DNA of 58,724 nucleotides from Natronococcus jeotgali DSM 18795 (GTDB taxonomy: Archaea; Halobacteriota; Halobacteria; Halobacteriales; Natrialbaceae). The translations under genes were made by a program, and so were the position numbers. The first letter of the stretch is position 1. Every line of letters begins with the position of its first letter. The notes below the pieces were generated by a model. It had not been told where the DNA came from, ran no database searches, and saw nothing but the letters and a program-made list of their open reading frames with translations. Below are positions 23,971-33,132 of the stretch, in pieces. The stretch lies in NCBI RefSeq assembly GCF_000337695.1, contig NZ_AOIA01000033.1, positions 1 through 58,724 on the forward strand, given 5' to 3'.

Positions 23971-24042
23971 ATGGTCGGTTGCTGGAGTCAGTCGTCGCGA
24001 ATCGCCTGTACCGAATCCCGATCGCCGGGGGGACGATGGTAG
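23971..24042 (+). other. short upstream ORF overlapping the CNNM/CorC start
   Basis: ATG to TAG gives 23 residues (MVGCWSQSSRIACTESRSPG...). Its stop lies 4-6 nt past the ATG of the main gene at 24036, in another frame. A TTTAG element near 23942 would place the transcript start close to this ATG. It may be a leader peptide, or chance. Confidence 0.25.
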
Positions 24043-25379
24043 ACCTCGCGTTCTCCCTCGCTCGGATTGTCGGCGCCCTGTTGCTCGTCGCGCTGAACGG
24101 GTTCTTCGTCGCCGCCGAGTTCGCCTACGTCCGAGTGCGGGCGACGGCCGTCGAGTCGCTCGCCGCGGAGGGGCGCCGGGGCGCGGCGACGCTGCAGGAG
24201 GCGATGGACAACTTGGACGACTACCTCGCGGTCACCCAGCTCGGCATCACGATCGCCTCCCTGGGGCTGGGGTGGCTCGGCGAACCCGCGATCGCGGCGC
24301 TGATCGAACCGGTCGCCGCGCAGGTGCTGCCGGAGAGTCTGGTCCACCTGGTGGCGTTCGCCATCGGGTTCAGCGTCATCACGTTCCTGCACGTCGTCTT
24401 CGGCGAACTCGCGCCGAAGACGATCTCCATCGCGCAGGCCGAACGCGTCGCGCTGGCGGTCTCCGCTCCGATGAAGCTGTTCTACTACCTCTTCGTTCCC
24501 GGAATCGTCGTGTTCAACGGGACCGCCAACGCCGTCACGCGGCTGCTCGGCGTTCCGCCGGCCTCGGAGACCGACGAAACGCTCACCGAGGAGGAGCTCC
24601 GGATGGCCCTCTCGAGAGCCGGCGAAGAGGGCCACGTCGCGGGCGAGGAGGTCAGGATGGTCGAGAGCGTGTTCGAACTCGACGACATCGCGGTCCGTGA
24701 GATCATGGTCCCCCGACCCGACATCCGCAGCGTGTCCGCAGACCTGTCCCTCCCGGAGCTGCGACGCGTCATCGTCGACGCGGGCCACACCCGCTACCCC
24801 GTCGTCGCCGCCGACGACCCCGACGAGGTGGTCGGACTCGTCGACGCCAAGGACGTCATCCGGGCCGATCAGACCCTCGAGGGCGAACGGACGGCAACCG
24901 TCACCGCCGGCGACCTCGCGCGGGAGATGCCGGTAGTGCCGGAGACGACCGCCGTCGGCGACCTGCTCTCCGAACTACAGGACGAGCAGGCCCAGATGGC
25001 CGCCGTGATCGACGAGTGGGGCGTCCTCGAGGGGATCGTCGCCGTCGAGGACGTCGTCGAGGTCGTCGTCGGCGACATCCGCGACAGGTTCGACATCGCC
25101 GCGCGCGAGCCCTCGATCGACCGCGACGGCCTGGCGGACGGACTCCTCGTCGACGGCGGCGTCACGCTCTCGGCGCTCAACGACGAACTGGACAGCGCGT
25201 TCGACCACGACGCGGTCGAGACCGTCGGCGGGCTGGTTCTCGACCGACTCGGTCGTCCGCCCGAAACCGGCGACCGCGTCGCCGTCGACGGCTACGACCT
25301 CGAGGTGGCGGCCGTCGACGGAATGCGGATCTCGTCCGTGATCGTGCGCGAGTCTTCCGACGAGGCGACCCGAGAATAA
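24036..25379 (+). CDS. CNNM/CorC family transporter (hemolysin-like, CBS pair)
   Basis: A 447-residue protein from ATG 24036; a TTG 57 nt upstream is in frame but unlikely. N-terminal CNNM (DUF21) domain with three to four membrane helices (about residues 1-150), including LNGFFVAAEFAYVRVR and LAVTQLGITIASLGLGWLGEPA. A CBS pair follows (about 205-325; IMVPRPDIRSV opens it) and a C-terminal CorC/HlyC domain (about 345-430). The family exports or exchanges magnesium or cobalt, probably with sodium, and binds ATP-Mg at the CBS pair. The gene stands alone. Confidence 0.9.
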   Translation: MVDLAFSLARIVGALLLVALNGFFVAAEFAYVRVRATAVESLAAEGRRGAATLQEAMDNLDDYLAVTQLGITIASLGLGWLGEPAIAALIEPVAAQVLPESLVHLVAFAIGFSVITFLHVVFGELAPKTISIAQAERVALAVSAPMKLFYYLFVPGIVVFNGTANAVTRLLGVPPASETDETLTEEELRMALSRAGEEGHVAGEEVRMVESVFELDDIAVREIMVPRPDIRSVSADLSLPELRRVIVDAGHTRYPVVAADDPDEVVGLVDAKDVIRADQTLEGERTATVTAGDLAREMPVVPETTAVGDLLSELQDEQAQMAAVIDEWGVLEGIVAVEDVVEVVVGDIRDRFDIAAREPSIDRDGLADGLLVDGGVTLSALNDELDSAFDHDAVETVGGLVLDRLGRPPETGDRVAVDGYDLEVAAVDGMRISSVIVRESSDEATRE

Positions 25380-25469
25380 CGCCGCGGCGCCGACGCGCGG
25401 TAGCGCGCTCCGTTCCGCTCCGGGCGTGGACGCGGCGTCGGCGCTCGGCCGCCGTTCGAAACGGCGCGT

Positions 25470-27038
25470 TCAGACGTCGTGTGCCGAGTGCGGCGCCTCG
25501 CGTCGCCGTCCGACTCGCGCCGCCGGCGACGGGACGTCGCCCTCGAGGATGCCGAGCACGTCCCGATAGTCGACGACGCCGTTCCCGTCGAGATCCAGCG
25601 CCGCGGTCACGTCGTCGGTGACGGGACCGACGTACTCGAGGGCGAGGCAGGCGTCGCGGCGGCCCGTCGGTCCGTTTTTGGCGATCGTGCGCTCCCAGGC
25701 CTCGCGCTGGTCCTCGGAGACGTCCGCGAGTCGGCCGAACAACAGGAGCGCGGTGACGGTCACCGAGAGGTCAGTGTGGTGGATCCAGCCGTTGAACGGA
25801 TCGACGTCGGGACCGGCGGCCATGACCGTCTGGGCCGGACCGGTGTGGACGTTCGAGGCCCACGAGACGCCGAGGTGGTCGGAGACGACCGCCCCGATCG
25901 CGTTCGAGAGCGCGTAGGGGTCGTCGGCCCCCGTGGCGTCTTCGATCCGATCGACATCGTCGTCGGTGAGTTCGACGTCGACCCGCCCTTCGATCGCGTC
26001 GGAAATCGACTCGTCGCCCTCGGCAACGGCCTCGGCGACGGCCTCGTTGCTCGCCTCCGCGTTCCGGATCGCCTCGGCGTCGATCGGCGAGCCGTAGTCG
26101 CTGCCGGTCGCCAGCCCGCCCGTCTCGTGGTCGGAGGCGACGACGACGAGCGTGTCGTCGCGGTCGGCGACGTACTCGAGCGCCCAGTCGACGACCGCGT
26201 CGAACTCCTCGGTTTCGGCGACGGTCGACTGGACGTCGTTGCCGTGTTCGGCGTGGTCGATGCGCCCGCCCTCGACCATGAGGAAGAACCCGTCGTCGCC
26301 GTCGTCTTCGAGTCGGTCGACCGCGGCGGCGGTCATCTCGGGCAGCGACGGGACCGACTCGTCGCGGTCGAGCGTGTAGGGGACGTGGCTGTCGGCGAAC
26401 AGCCCGAGCAGGCGGTCGTCGCCCGCGTTCCGGAGGTCGTCGTCGTCGAGCAACACCTCGTAGCCGGCCTCCCGCATCCGCTCGAGCACGTCGTCGCTGA
26501 ACTCGCGGCGGCCGCCGCCCATGAGCACGTCGACGTCGCTGTCGGCGTACTGTTCGGCGATCGCCTCCTCCATGTCCCGATCGGGTACGTGCGAGGCGAA
26601 GGCGGCCGGCGTGGCGTGGGTGATCCTGGTCGTCGAAACCAGCCCGGTGGCCTTCCCGCAGGACTGCGCGAGCTCGAGCTGGGTCAGAAGCGCCGTCGGA
26701 TCGTCGTCGCCCTCGTCGCCGCGGACCGAGATTTGCCCGTTGTACGCCTTGTGGCCGGTCGCCAGTGCCGTCCCGGCCGCCGCCGAGTCCGTCACCTCGC
26801 CGCTCCGGGAGTTCGTCCGCGTGTACCCGACGCCGGTCATCGACTGCAGCGACAGGTCGCCGTGGACGACCGACGTGACCTCGATCGGGTCGAACCCCAT
26901 CCCGTCGCCGATCAGGACGATCACGTTCTCGATGTCGCCTCCCCGCGAGTCGGCACCGCCGGAGCGCGCCCCGGCCGAACCGGTCGCACCGAGCAGTCCG
27001 GTCGCGCCAAGGGCCGTAACGAATTGCCGTCGTTGCAT
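25470..27038 (-). CDS. secreted alkaline phosphatase with dockerin-like tail
   Basis: A 522-residue PhoA-type phosphomonoesterase that frees phosphate outside the cell. A Tat signal ([17 protein letters not shown]) opens the protein. [10 protein letters not shown] holds a metal ligand (D45), [10 protein letters not shown] the nucleophile S85, and [20 protein letters not shown] and HTGPAQT further metal ligands. Beyond the catalytic domain, about 40 residues end with [18 protein letters not shown], a calcium-binding dockerin or EF-hand-like loop. A TATA-like element lies about 40 nt upstream. It may be phosphate-regulated; no known box was recognised. Confidence 0.93.
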   Translation of the reverse strand: MQRRQFVTALGATGLLGATGSAGARSGGADSRGGDIENVIVLIGDGMGFDPIEVTSVVHGDLSLQSMTGVGYTRTNSRSGEVTDSAAAGTALATGHKAYNGQISVRGDEGDDDPTALLTQLELAQSCGKATGLVSTTRITHATPAAFASHVPDRDMEEAIAEQYADSDVDVLMGGGRREFSDDVLERMREAGYEVLLDDDDLRNAGDDRLLGLFADSHVPYTLDRDESVPSLPEMTAAAVDRLEDDGDDGFFLMVEGGRIDHAEHGNDVQSTVAETEEFDAVVDWALEYVADRDDTLVVVASDHETGGLATGSDYGSPIDAEAIRNAEASNEAVAEAVAEGDESISDAIEGRVDVELTDDDVDRIEDATGADDPYALSNAIGAVVSDHLGVSWASNVHTGPAQTVMAAGPDVDPFNGWIHHTDLSVTVTALLLFGRLADVSEDQREAWERTIAKNGPTGRRDACLALEYVGPVTDDVTAALDLDGNGVVDYRDVLGILEGDVPSPAARVGRRREAPHSAHDV

Positions 27039-27077
27039 AATTCGTGTAAGACCGTCGTGAAAGTCACTGTTATTTCT

Positions 27078-27084
27078 TTATATT
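27078..27084 (-). promoter_or_regulatory. TATA-like element of the alkaline phosphatase gene
   Basis: Minus-strand AATATAAA lies about 40-46 nt before the ATG, in a notably AT-rich patch (27058-27105) flanked by GTGT...ACAC half-sites. Confidence 0.5.
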
Positions 27085-27202
27085 ACTGTGTGTTGAGTTA
27101 CACTATCATCCGGAGGGAACAATTCGAACGGGGGCGGACGCGTCGGCACCAGTCGAACGGTCGACGCGCTCGCCCGCGCAACTTTGATCCGAGAGACGAC
27201 AG

Positions 27203-27208
27203 TTTAAA
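27203..27208 (+). promoter_or_regulatory. TATA-like element of hel308
   Basis: TTTAAA lies 26-31 nt before the ATG at 27234 and supports that start. Confidence 0.45.
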
Positions 27209-27233
27209 CCACGGGACGCGCCAAGGACGGACG

Positions 27234-29579
27234 ATGAATATCGAGGAGCTGGCGGGGCTCCCGCCCGGCGCGCTCGAGCACTTTCGCAGCGAGGGGATCG
27301 AGGAGCTCTACCCGCCCCAGGCCGAGGCCGTCGAGGCCGGCGCGACCGAGGGCGAGAACCTCGTCGCGGCCGTTCCGACCGCCAGCGGGAAGACGATGAT
27401 CGCCGCCCTGTCGATGCTGTCGGCGATCGAGCGCGGCGGCAAGGCGCTGTACATCGTGCCCCTGCGGGCGCTGGCCAGCGAGAAACGCGAGGAGTTCGCG
27501 GCCTACGAGTCCTTCGGCGTCGACGTCGGCGTGACGACGGGTAACTACGAGTCGACCAGCGACTGGCTCGCCACGAAGGACATCGTGGTCGCGACAAGCG
27601 AGAAGGTCGACTCGCTCGTGCGAAACGGTGCGAGCTGGCTCTCCGAGCTGACCTGCGTCGTCAGCGACGAGGTCCACCTCATCGACGACCGCAACCGCGG
27701 ACCGACGCTCGAGGTCACGCTCGCGAAACTGCGCCGGCTCAACCCCGACCTGCAGACCGTCGCGCTCTCGGCGACGGTCGGCAACGCCGACGAGATCGCC
27801 GACTGGCTCGACGCCGAACTCGTCGACACCGACTGGCGCCCGATCGACCTGCAGACGGGCGTCCACTACGGCAACGCCCTGAACTTCGACGACGGTTCGA
27901 CCCGCGAGGTGCCCGTCGAGGGCGGCGAAAAGCAGGAGGCAGCCCTCGTCCGCGACATCGTTCAGGAAGGGGGGTCGTCGCTCGTGTTCGTCAACTCCCG
28001 ACGGAACGCCGAGGCCGCGGCCCGCAGGCTCGGCCAGGTTACTGGCCGGGAGCTGACCGACGGCGAGCGAACGGACCTGGCGGAGCTGGCCGAGGAGATC
28101 CGCGAGGACAGCGACACGGAAACAAGCGCAGACCTCGCCGACTGCGTCGAACGCGGCTCGGCGTTTCACCACGCGGGCCTCTCGAGCACCCAGCGCTCGC
28201 TCGTCGAGGACGCCTTCCGCGATCGCCTGCTGAAGGCCATCTCGGCGACGCCCACGCTGGCCGCGGGGGTGAACACGCCCGCTCGCCGCGTCATCGTCCG
28301 CGACTGGCGACGGTTCGACCCCACCGCGGGCGGGATGGCGCCGCTGGACGTCCTCGAGGTCCACCAGATGATGGGACGGGCCGGACGGCCGGGGCTCGAC
28401 CCCTACGGCGAGGCCGTGTTGCTCGCCAAGAGCCACGACGAGAGCGAGGAGCTGTTCGACCGCTACGTCTGGGCCGATCCCGAGTCCGTTCGCTCGAAGC
28501 TCGCGGCCGAGCCCGCCCTGCGGACCCACGTACTGGCTACGATCGCCTCCGGCTTCGCTCGCACGCGAGAGGGGCTACTGGAGTTCCTCGAGGCGACGCT
28601 GTACGCGAGCCAGTCGAGCGAGCCGGGTCGGCTCGAGACCGTGACGGATAGCGTGCTGGAGTACCTCGAGCGCAACGACTTCGTAGAACGGGAGCGAGAC
28701 GACGGTCCCGGAGCGGACGGCGCGTTTACCTCGGCGGCCGACCTCGCAGCCAGTGACGAGCGAACGGAGGACCTCGAGGCCACCAGCCTCGGGCACACCG
28801 TCTCGCGGCTCTACCTCGACCCGATGAGCGCCGCGACGATCGTCCACGGGCTCGAGGATGCCGACGACCGACCCACCGCGCTGGGGCTCTACCAGCTCGT
28901 CTCCCGAACGCCGGACATGTACGAGCTCTACCTCCGGTCGGGGGAGGACGAGACGTTCGGCGAACTGTACTACGAGCGCGAGGCCGAACTGCTCGGCGAC
29001 GCGCCCAGCGAGTTCGAGGAAGAGCGCTTCGAGGACTGGCTCGCGGCCCTGAAGACGGGCAAACTGCTCGAGGACTGGGCCGAGGAAGAGGACGAGGAAC
29101 GGATCACCGAACGCTACAAGATCGGGCCGGGCGACCTGCGCGGGAAGGTCGACACCGCCGAGTGGCTGCTGGGCGCGGCCGAGTCGCTGGCGGCGGAGAT
29201 CGACAGCGAGTGGACCGTCGCCGTCCGCGAGGCCCGCGCCCGGGTCGAACACGGCGTCGGCGAGGAGCTGCTCGAGCTGGTTTCGGTACGGGGCGTCGGG
29301 CGCAAGCGCGCCCGACAGCTGTACGAGGTCGGCATCGAGGAGCCTGCGGACCTCCGCGAGGCCGACAAATCGGTCGTGCTCGGAGCGCTGAAAGGGAAGA
29401 AGACCGCCGAAAGCGTCCTCGAGAACGTCGGCCGCGAGGATCCCTCGATGGACGACGTCGAGGCCGATTCGGCTGCCGCGGCGGCGACGGACTCGAGCGG
29501 CGACGGGGGCGCGGTCGAACCCGACGCGACCGCGACGACCGACGACGAGGAGAACCAGTCCAGCCTGGGTGATTTCTGA
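27234..29579 (+). CDS. hel308: ATP-dependent DNA helicase Hel308
   Basis: A 781-residue superfamily 2 helicase that unwinds lagging strands at stalled forks. Q motif LYPPQAEAV leads to Walker A PTASGKT (48-54); the DEVH box is at 145-148 and motif [12 protein letters not shown] near 378-387. A winged helix and ratchet domain follow. The C-terminal HhH ([17 protein letters not shown]) is followed by an acidic tail ending SSLGDF, the shape of a PCNA-interacting peptide. The frame stays open 1.7 kb upstream across the antisense phosphatase gene, but ATG 27234 has a promoter element. It overlaps the Cgi121 gene by 1 nt. Confidence 0.96.
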   Translation: MNIEELAGLPPGALEHFRSEGIEELYPPQAEAVEAGATEGENLVAAVPTASGKTMIAALSMLSAIERGGKALYIVPLRALASEKREEFAAYESFGVDVGVTTGNYESTSDWLATKDIVVATSEKVDSLVRNGASWLSELTCVVSDEVHLIDDRNRGPTLEVTLAKLRRLNPDLQTVALSATVGNADEIADWLDAELVDTDWRPIDLQTGVHYGNALNFDDGSTREVPVEGGEKQEAALVRDIVQEGGSSLVFVNSRRNAEAAARRLGQVTGRELTDGERTDLAELAEEIREDSDTETSADLADCVERGSAFHHAGLSSTQRSLVEDAFRDRLLKAISATPTLAAGVNTPARRVIVRDWRRFDPTAGGMAPLDVLEVHQMMGRAGRPGLDPYGEAVLLAKSHDESEELFDRYVWADPESVRSKLAAEPALRTHVLATIASGFARTREGLLEFLEATLYASQSSEPGRLETVTDSVLEYLERNDFVERERDDGPGADGAFTSAADLAASDERTEDLEATSLGHTVSRLYLDPMSAATIVHGLEDADDRPTALGLYQLVSRTPDMYELYLRSGEDETFGELYYEREAELLGDAPSEFEEERFEDWLAALKTGKLLEDWAEEEDEERITERYKIGPGDLRGKVDTAEWLLGAAESLAAEIDSEWTVAVREARARVEHGVGEELLELVSVRGVGRKRARQLYEVGIEEPADLREADKSVVLGALKGKKTAESVLENVGREDPSMDDVEADSAAAAATDSSGDGGAVEPDATATTDDEENQSSLGDF

Positions 29580-30076
29580 TGGAGCTGCTCGAATGTACCC
29601 TCGCGATCGACGACCTCGACGCGTTCGTCGCCGACATCGGCGCGATCGGCGAGACCCACGGAACCACCCTGCAGGCGTTCGACGCCCGCTACGTCGCCGG
29701 CCCTCGCCACCTCGAGCGGGCCCTCGAGCTCGCGGACCGCTCGATCGCACGCGGCGAGAACGTCGCCCGCGACCGGGCCGTCGAGATCCTGCTGTACGCC
29801 GCCGGACGCCGCCAGATCGACCGCGCGCTGGAGATGGGGGTCGGTGAGAGCCGGAACCGGGCCGTCGTCCTCGCGGACGGGGGCGACGAAACCGCGGCGC
29901 TCGAGGACATCCGTGAACTCGAGGCGTTCGTCGATTGGGAGCCGACCCTCGAGGCACCCGACGAAGAGACCCTCCAGACCTTTTTCGAGATTCCCGACCG
30001 CGAGCGCGCGGCGACCGACGCCTCGCTCGGCGCGCTGGTCCGCGAACGGGTGGCGCTGCTCGAGGTCGAGAAGTGA
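29579..30076 (+). CDS. cgi121: KEOPS complex subunit Cgi121
   Basis: A 165-residue subunit of KEOPS, which makes the universal t6A modification of tRNAs; Cgi121 binds the tRNA 3' tail. Matching features are the N-terminal [48 protein letters not shown] and the final acidic helix. The ATG overlaps the hel308 stop (TGATG), so translation is likely coupled. The neighbourhood of Hel308 and Cgi121 is often seen in haloarchaea; whether it reflects a functional link is not known. Confidence 0.93.
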   Translation: MELLECTLAIDDLDAFVADIGAIGETHGTTLQAFDARYVAGPRHLERALELADRSIARGENVARDRAVEILLYAAGRRQIDRALEMGVGESRNRAVVLADGGDETAALEDIRELEAFVDWEPTLEAPDEETLQTFFEIPDRERAATDASLGALVRERVALLEVEK

Positions 30077-30077
30077 G

Positions 30078-30842
30078 CTAGTCGGACGCCTCGAGCCGTC
30101 GCTCCCGGGACTCCCGGAGCCCGTCGCAGATCCCGCCCTGGCTCGACATATTGACCTGTGCCAGCCGTCCCCGTCGGTGGACGAGTTCGAACGCCTCGGG
30201 GTCGATCGGCTCGCCCTCGGGGGTCAGGAACAGCGGGTCCGCGTCGGCGTCGGCCAGCCCCGTCTCGCGGGCCTTCTCGAGGTAGCGCTCGATCGGTTCC
30301 GCGGGCGCGGAGACGGCGACGGCCCGATCCGCGAGGTAGATCGATAGCTGGTCGTCGCCGTCGGTGCGCTCGAGGTCCTGTGGCCGGAGCGAGACGATCG
30401 TCTCGGGATCGAGGCCGGCCTCGAGCAGCGCCTCGACGGCGTCGTACTGGCGGGCGGTTCTGGCCTTGCGATCGAGCTCCGCGCGGACGGCGTCGACGGT
30501 GTCCTCGGCGTCGGGAAAGGCCTCGGCGAACGACCGGCCCGCGTTCACGCCGCGGTTGATCTCGATCTCGTGCATGTGCTCGCGGAGGTAGATCCTCGCC
30601 CGCTCGACCGCGGGGAGTTCCTCGACTTCGGTGCGGGCGTCGACGGCCATCATCCAGGCGAACGCGGGTGAACACCACGCCGTCGGCAGCGTCAGGTGAA
30701 CGGTGACGGATCCGGCGTCGATCTCGATATCGTCGACGTACTCGAGTTCGACGATCGAACGGTCGAGTTCCGGATCGGTGACCCGATCGAGTCGGGCGCG
30801 GACGGCCTCACGGGTGGGGCCGTCGGGAGTAGGTCCGGGCAT
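30078..30842 (-). CDS. DUF59/MIP18-type metal-sulfur cluster protein, propane-monooxygenase-cluster type
   Basis: A 254-residue protein. Residues about 8-95 are a DUF59 (SufT/MIP18-like) domain with RVTDPELDRSIVELEYV and the cysteine C57 in LPTAWCSPAFAWMM; the remaining 160 residues are a family-specific extension ending QVNMSSQGGICDGLRESRER. This long form resembles the metal-sulfur protein of actinobacterial propane monooxygenase operons rather than general SufT. It probably helps mature a metal or Fe-S centre. Its ATG overlaps the amidohydrolase stop by 1 nt (TGATG). Its likely client, a hydroxylase, is absent from the window. Confidence 0.85.
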   Translation of the reverse strand: MPGPTPDGPTREAVRARLDRVTDPELDRSIVELEYVDDIEIDAGSVTVHLTLPTAWCSPAFAWMMAVDARTEVEELPAVERARIYLREHMHEIEINRGVNAGRSFAEAFPDAEDTVDAVRAELDRKARTARQYDAVEALLEAGLDPETIVSLRPQDLERTDGDDQLSIYLADRAVAVSAPAEPIERYLEKARETGLADADADPLFLTPEGEPIDPEAFELVHRRGRLAQVNMSSQGGICDGLRESRERRLEASD

Positions 30843-31906
30843 CAGTCGTCGGCCGCCGCGGGGGCGTCGCTCGCGTAGTGGTCTTCGAGACCGAACCGCT
30901 CGCTGATCTCGTCCTCGCGGAACTGGCGTTTCTTCTCGTCGATATCGATATCGTACAGCTCGGCCGCGTTCTCGCCCATCACCTTCCGTTTCGTCTCGAG
31001 GTCCCACTCGACGCCGTACTCCATGCGGTCCTCCTGGGTGAGCTCGGCCTCGAGAACCGCCTCGACGAGCCAGTCGGGGTTCCAGATGGCGTAATCGGAG
31101 CCGAACAGGACCCGATCCTCGCCGAGCCACCACAGCAGTTCCGAGAGGATTTCGGAGAACTTCGCGGGGCGGTTCTGGGCGAACGGCGCGGCGACCGCCA
31201 GCCCGCCGTAGACGTTGGGCTCCTGGGCGGCGATCCAGCAGAAGTCGTCCAGTCGCGGCAGCCCGACGTGTTCGACGACGAAGTTGAGATCCGGGAACGA
31301 CGACGCGGCGTCGTCGACGTCGCCGACGTCGAAGGCGTCGCGGTTCAGGGGGCGAATCGTCGGGCCCTTGTGGGCGTGGATGTTCTCGATGCCGAGTTCC
31401 TCGCACTTCTCTAAGAACTCGAAGGCGTCCTCGTCGTCGAGGCGCCACCCCTTCGACTCGCCGCGCCACTCCGCGGTGTACAGCTTGACGCCCTGGATGT
31501 CGTAGGTGTCGTGGAGTTCCTCGAGGTACTCCAGTCCCTCCTCGCCGTCCCGGGGGTCGAAGGTGCCGTTGAGAACGAACCGCTCCGGATACTCGGTCGC
31601 GAGTTCGGCGTTTTGTTCGGTGGTGTTGAACCCGTCCCCGTAGAAGTCCGTGAGGTACGTCGGCTGGAAGATCGCCATATCGGCAGCGGCGTTTTCGAAC
31701 AGGTCCTCGACCATCCGATCGGGCCCGTACTTGCGGTACTCCTCGATGCTCCACTGACGGTCCTCGGGCGTGAACGTCGTGTGGTAGTCGTAGAAACACT
31801 GGATGAACTCCTCGCCGCCCTCGTGGGTGATGTTCCCCTCCGTCGCGTCCCACAGGTGGACGTGACCGTCGATGACGAAGATCTCCTCGCCGTTGTGATC
31901 GTACAT
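30842..31906 (-). CDS. amidohydrolase-family protein of the prm/mim type
   Basis: A 354-residue TIM-barrel protein of amidohydrolase family 2. Metal-site candidates are H15 and H17 (DGHVHLW), H177/H179 (IHAHKGPT), H213 (VEHVGLP) and D271 (GSDYAIW). From memory, phrases such as GEEIFVIDGHVHLWD, KLYTAEWRGES and the GSDYAIW end match the amidohydrolase located in propane and binuclear-iron monooxygenase operons of Rhodococcus, Gordonia and Mycobacterium. Its exact reaction there is not settled; support of hydroxylase assembly or hydrolysis of a pathway intermediate has been considered. It is first gene of a two-gene minus-strand unit. Confidence 0.87.
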   Translation of the reverse strand: MYDHNGEEIFVIDGHVHLWDATEGNITHEGGEEFIQCFYDYHTTFTPEDRQWSIEEYRKYGPDRMVEDLFENAAADMAIFQPTYLTDFYGDGFNTTEQNAELATEYPERFVLNGTFDPRDGEEGLEYLEELHDTYDIQGVKLYTAEWRGESKGWRLDDEDAFEFLEKCEELGIENIHAHKGPTIRPLNRDAFDVGDVDDAASSFPDLNFVVEHVGLPRLDDFCWIAAQEPNVYGGLAVAAPFAQNRPAKFSEILSELLWWLGEDRVLFGSDYAIWNPDWLVEAVLEAELTQEDRMEYGVEWDLETKRKVMGENAAELYDIDIDEKKRQFREDEISERFGLEDHYASDAPAAADD

Positions 31907-31915
31907 CCTATTATG

Positions 31916-31924
31916 GTGCTAGGT
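31916..31924 (-). promoter_or_regulatory. ACCTAGCAC motif upstream of the amidohydrolase
   Basis: On the minus strand ACCTAGCAC lies 10-18 nt before the ATG. The identical 9-mer occurs at 32019-32027 before the divergent alcohol dehydrogenase, in the same orientation relative to its gene. Confidence 0.55.
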
Positions 31925-32018
31925 ATCAACAACCATTATTCTTCGTGACGGATACCCGACCGGACGTCGCCCCGGAGGCGATCGTGTCCGAGGAGCGATA
32001 CGTCGGGCGAACGTTTTC

Positions 32019-32027
32019 ACCTAGCAC
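32019..32027 (+). promoter_or_regulatory. ACCTAGCAC motif upstream of the alcohol dehydrogenase
   Basis: It lies 22-30 nt before the ATG at 32049, next to a CGTTTTC stretch that may be the TATA region. The paired copy is at 31916-31924 on the other strand. Confidence 0.55.
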
Positions 32028-32048
32028 GACAAAGCGTGACGTGGTATC

Positions 32049-33092
32049 ATGCAAGCAGCCCGTCTCCACGAGTACACCGACGAGATGAGCGAGGCCCTCG
32101 AGGTAGAGGAGATCGACCGCCCGGAACTCGAGAAGTCCGACGAGGTCCTAATCGAGGTCTCCGGCGCCGGCTGGTGTCAGACCGACAACCACATCATCGA
32201 GGGAATGTGGGAGGCGTACGCCCCCCAGGACCTGCCGATGACGCTCGGCCACGAGAACGCGGGCATCGTCGCGGAAGTCGGCGAGGAGGTGACCCTCGTC
32301 GAAGAGGGCGACCCGGTGATCTGTCACCCCGTCCAGACCTGCGGGATCTGTCGTCCGTGTCGGCTCGGCGAGGATATGTACTGCGAGAACAGCGCGTTCA
32401 ATGGCCTGACGACGGACGGCGGGTTCGCCGAGTACCTTCAGACCAACGAGCGAGCGGTGATCCCGCTTCCCGACGGCGTCGACCCGACCGAGATCGCGCC
32501 CCACGCCGACGCGGGGATCACGGCCTACCACGCCGTCAAGAAGGCCGCCCGCGAGCTGAACCCGGGCGACACCTGCGTCGTCATCGGCGTCGGCGGGCTG
32601 GGTCACATCGGGCTGCAGTGTCTCGACGCGACGAGCGGCGCCGATATCGTCGCCGCCGACATCAAAGCGGAAGCTCTCGAGTTGGCCGAGGACCTGGGCG
32701 CCCGCCACACCGTCAACTCGAGCGACGAGGACCTCCCGGGCGCGGTCATGGACTTCACCGACGACGAGGGCGCCCAGCAGGTGATCGACTTCGTCGGGGC
32801 CGACGAGACGACGGGCCTGGCGCCGGAGCTCGTCGCCGCGGGCGGCGACCACCACATCGTCGGCTACGGGGGCCACATCCACGAACCCAGCCAGGCGCTG
32901 GTCGACGGCGAGTTCGCCTACCGAGGGACGCTGGTCGGCAAGTACGCCGAACTCCAGGAACTCGTCGCGCTGGTCGACCGCGGCGACGTCGAACTGCGCA
33001 CCGAACGCCACGACCTCGCGGAGATCAACACCGTCGCGGAGCGCCTCGAGCACAACGAGATCGAGGGGCGGGCGGTCATCACGCCCCCTTGA
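32049..33092 (+). CDS. zinc-dependent alcohol dehydrogenase (MDR family)
   Basis: A 347-residue medium-chain enzyme that oxidises alcohols with NAD(P). Catalytic zinc ligands are C43, H68 (with E69) and probably D154 (HADAGITAY); the structural zinc has C98, C101, C104 and C112. The nucleotide loop is GVGGLG (180-185). The aspartate third ligand and overall phrasing recall Rhodococcus-type secondary alcohol dehydrogenases. Divergent from the amidohydrolase-DUF59 unit and sharing a promoter motif with it, it is a good candidate to oxidise the alcohol produced by a monooxygenase. Substrate not proven. Confidence 0.9.
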   Translation: MQAARLHEYTDEMSEALEVEEIDRPELEKSDEVLIEVSGAGWCQTDNHIIEGMWEAYAPQDLPMTLGHENAGIVAEVGEEVTLVEEGDPVICHPVQTCGICRPCRLGEDMYCENSAFNGLTTDGGFAEYLQTNERAVIPLPDGVDPTEIAPHADAGITAYHAVKKAARELNPGDTCVVIGVGGLGHIGLQCLDATSGADIVAADIKAEALELAEDLGARHTVNSSDEDLPGAVMDFTDDEGAQQVIDFVGADETTGLAPELVAAGGDHHIVGYGGHIHEPSQALVDGEFAYRGTLVGKYAELQELVALVDRGDVELRTERHDLAEINTVAERLEHNEIEGRAVITPP

Positions 33093-33132
33093 GGGCACAC
33101 CCTCTTGTGGCGGGGAATCGAACCGGTTGCGT

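Noticed and set aside
27058-27105. Phosphate-box operator upstream of the alkaline phosphatase gene
   Set aside because: GTGT...ACAC half-sites are visible but the match is only four bases per side and no haloarchaeal phosphate motif could be recalled with confidence.
25479-27233. Plus-strand open frame extending hel308 upstream by about 585 codons
   Set aside because: It is antisense to the clearly real alkaline phosphatase gene, is arginine/valine-rich low complexity, and hel308 has its own promoter element and ATG at 27234.
30843-31853. Upstream extension of the DUF59 frame
   Set aside because: It overlaps the amidohydrolase in another frame and is arginine-rich; the ATG at 30842 overlaps the amidohydrolase stop in normal operon fashion.
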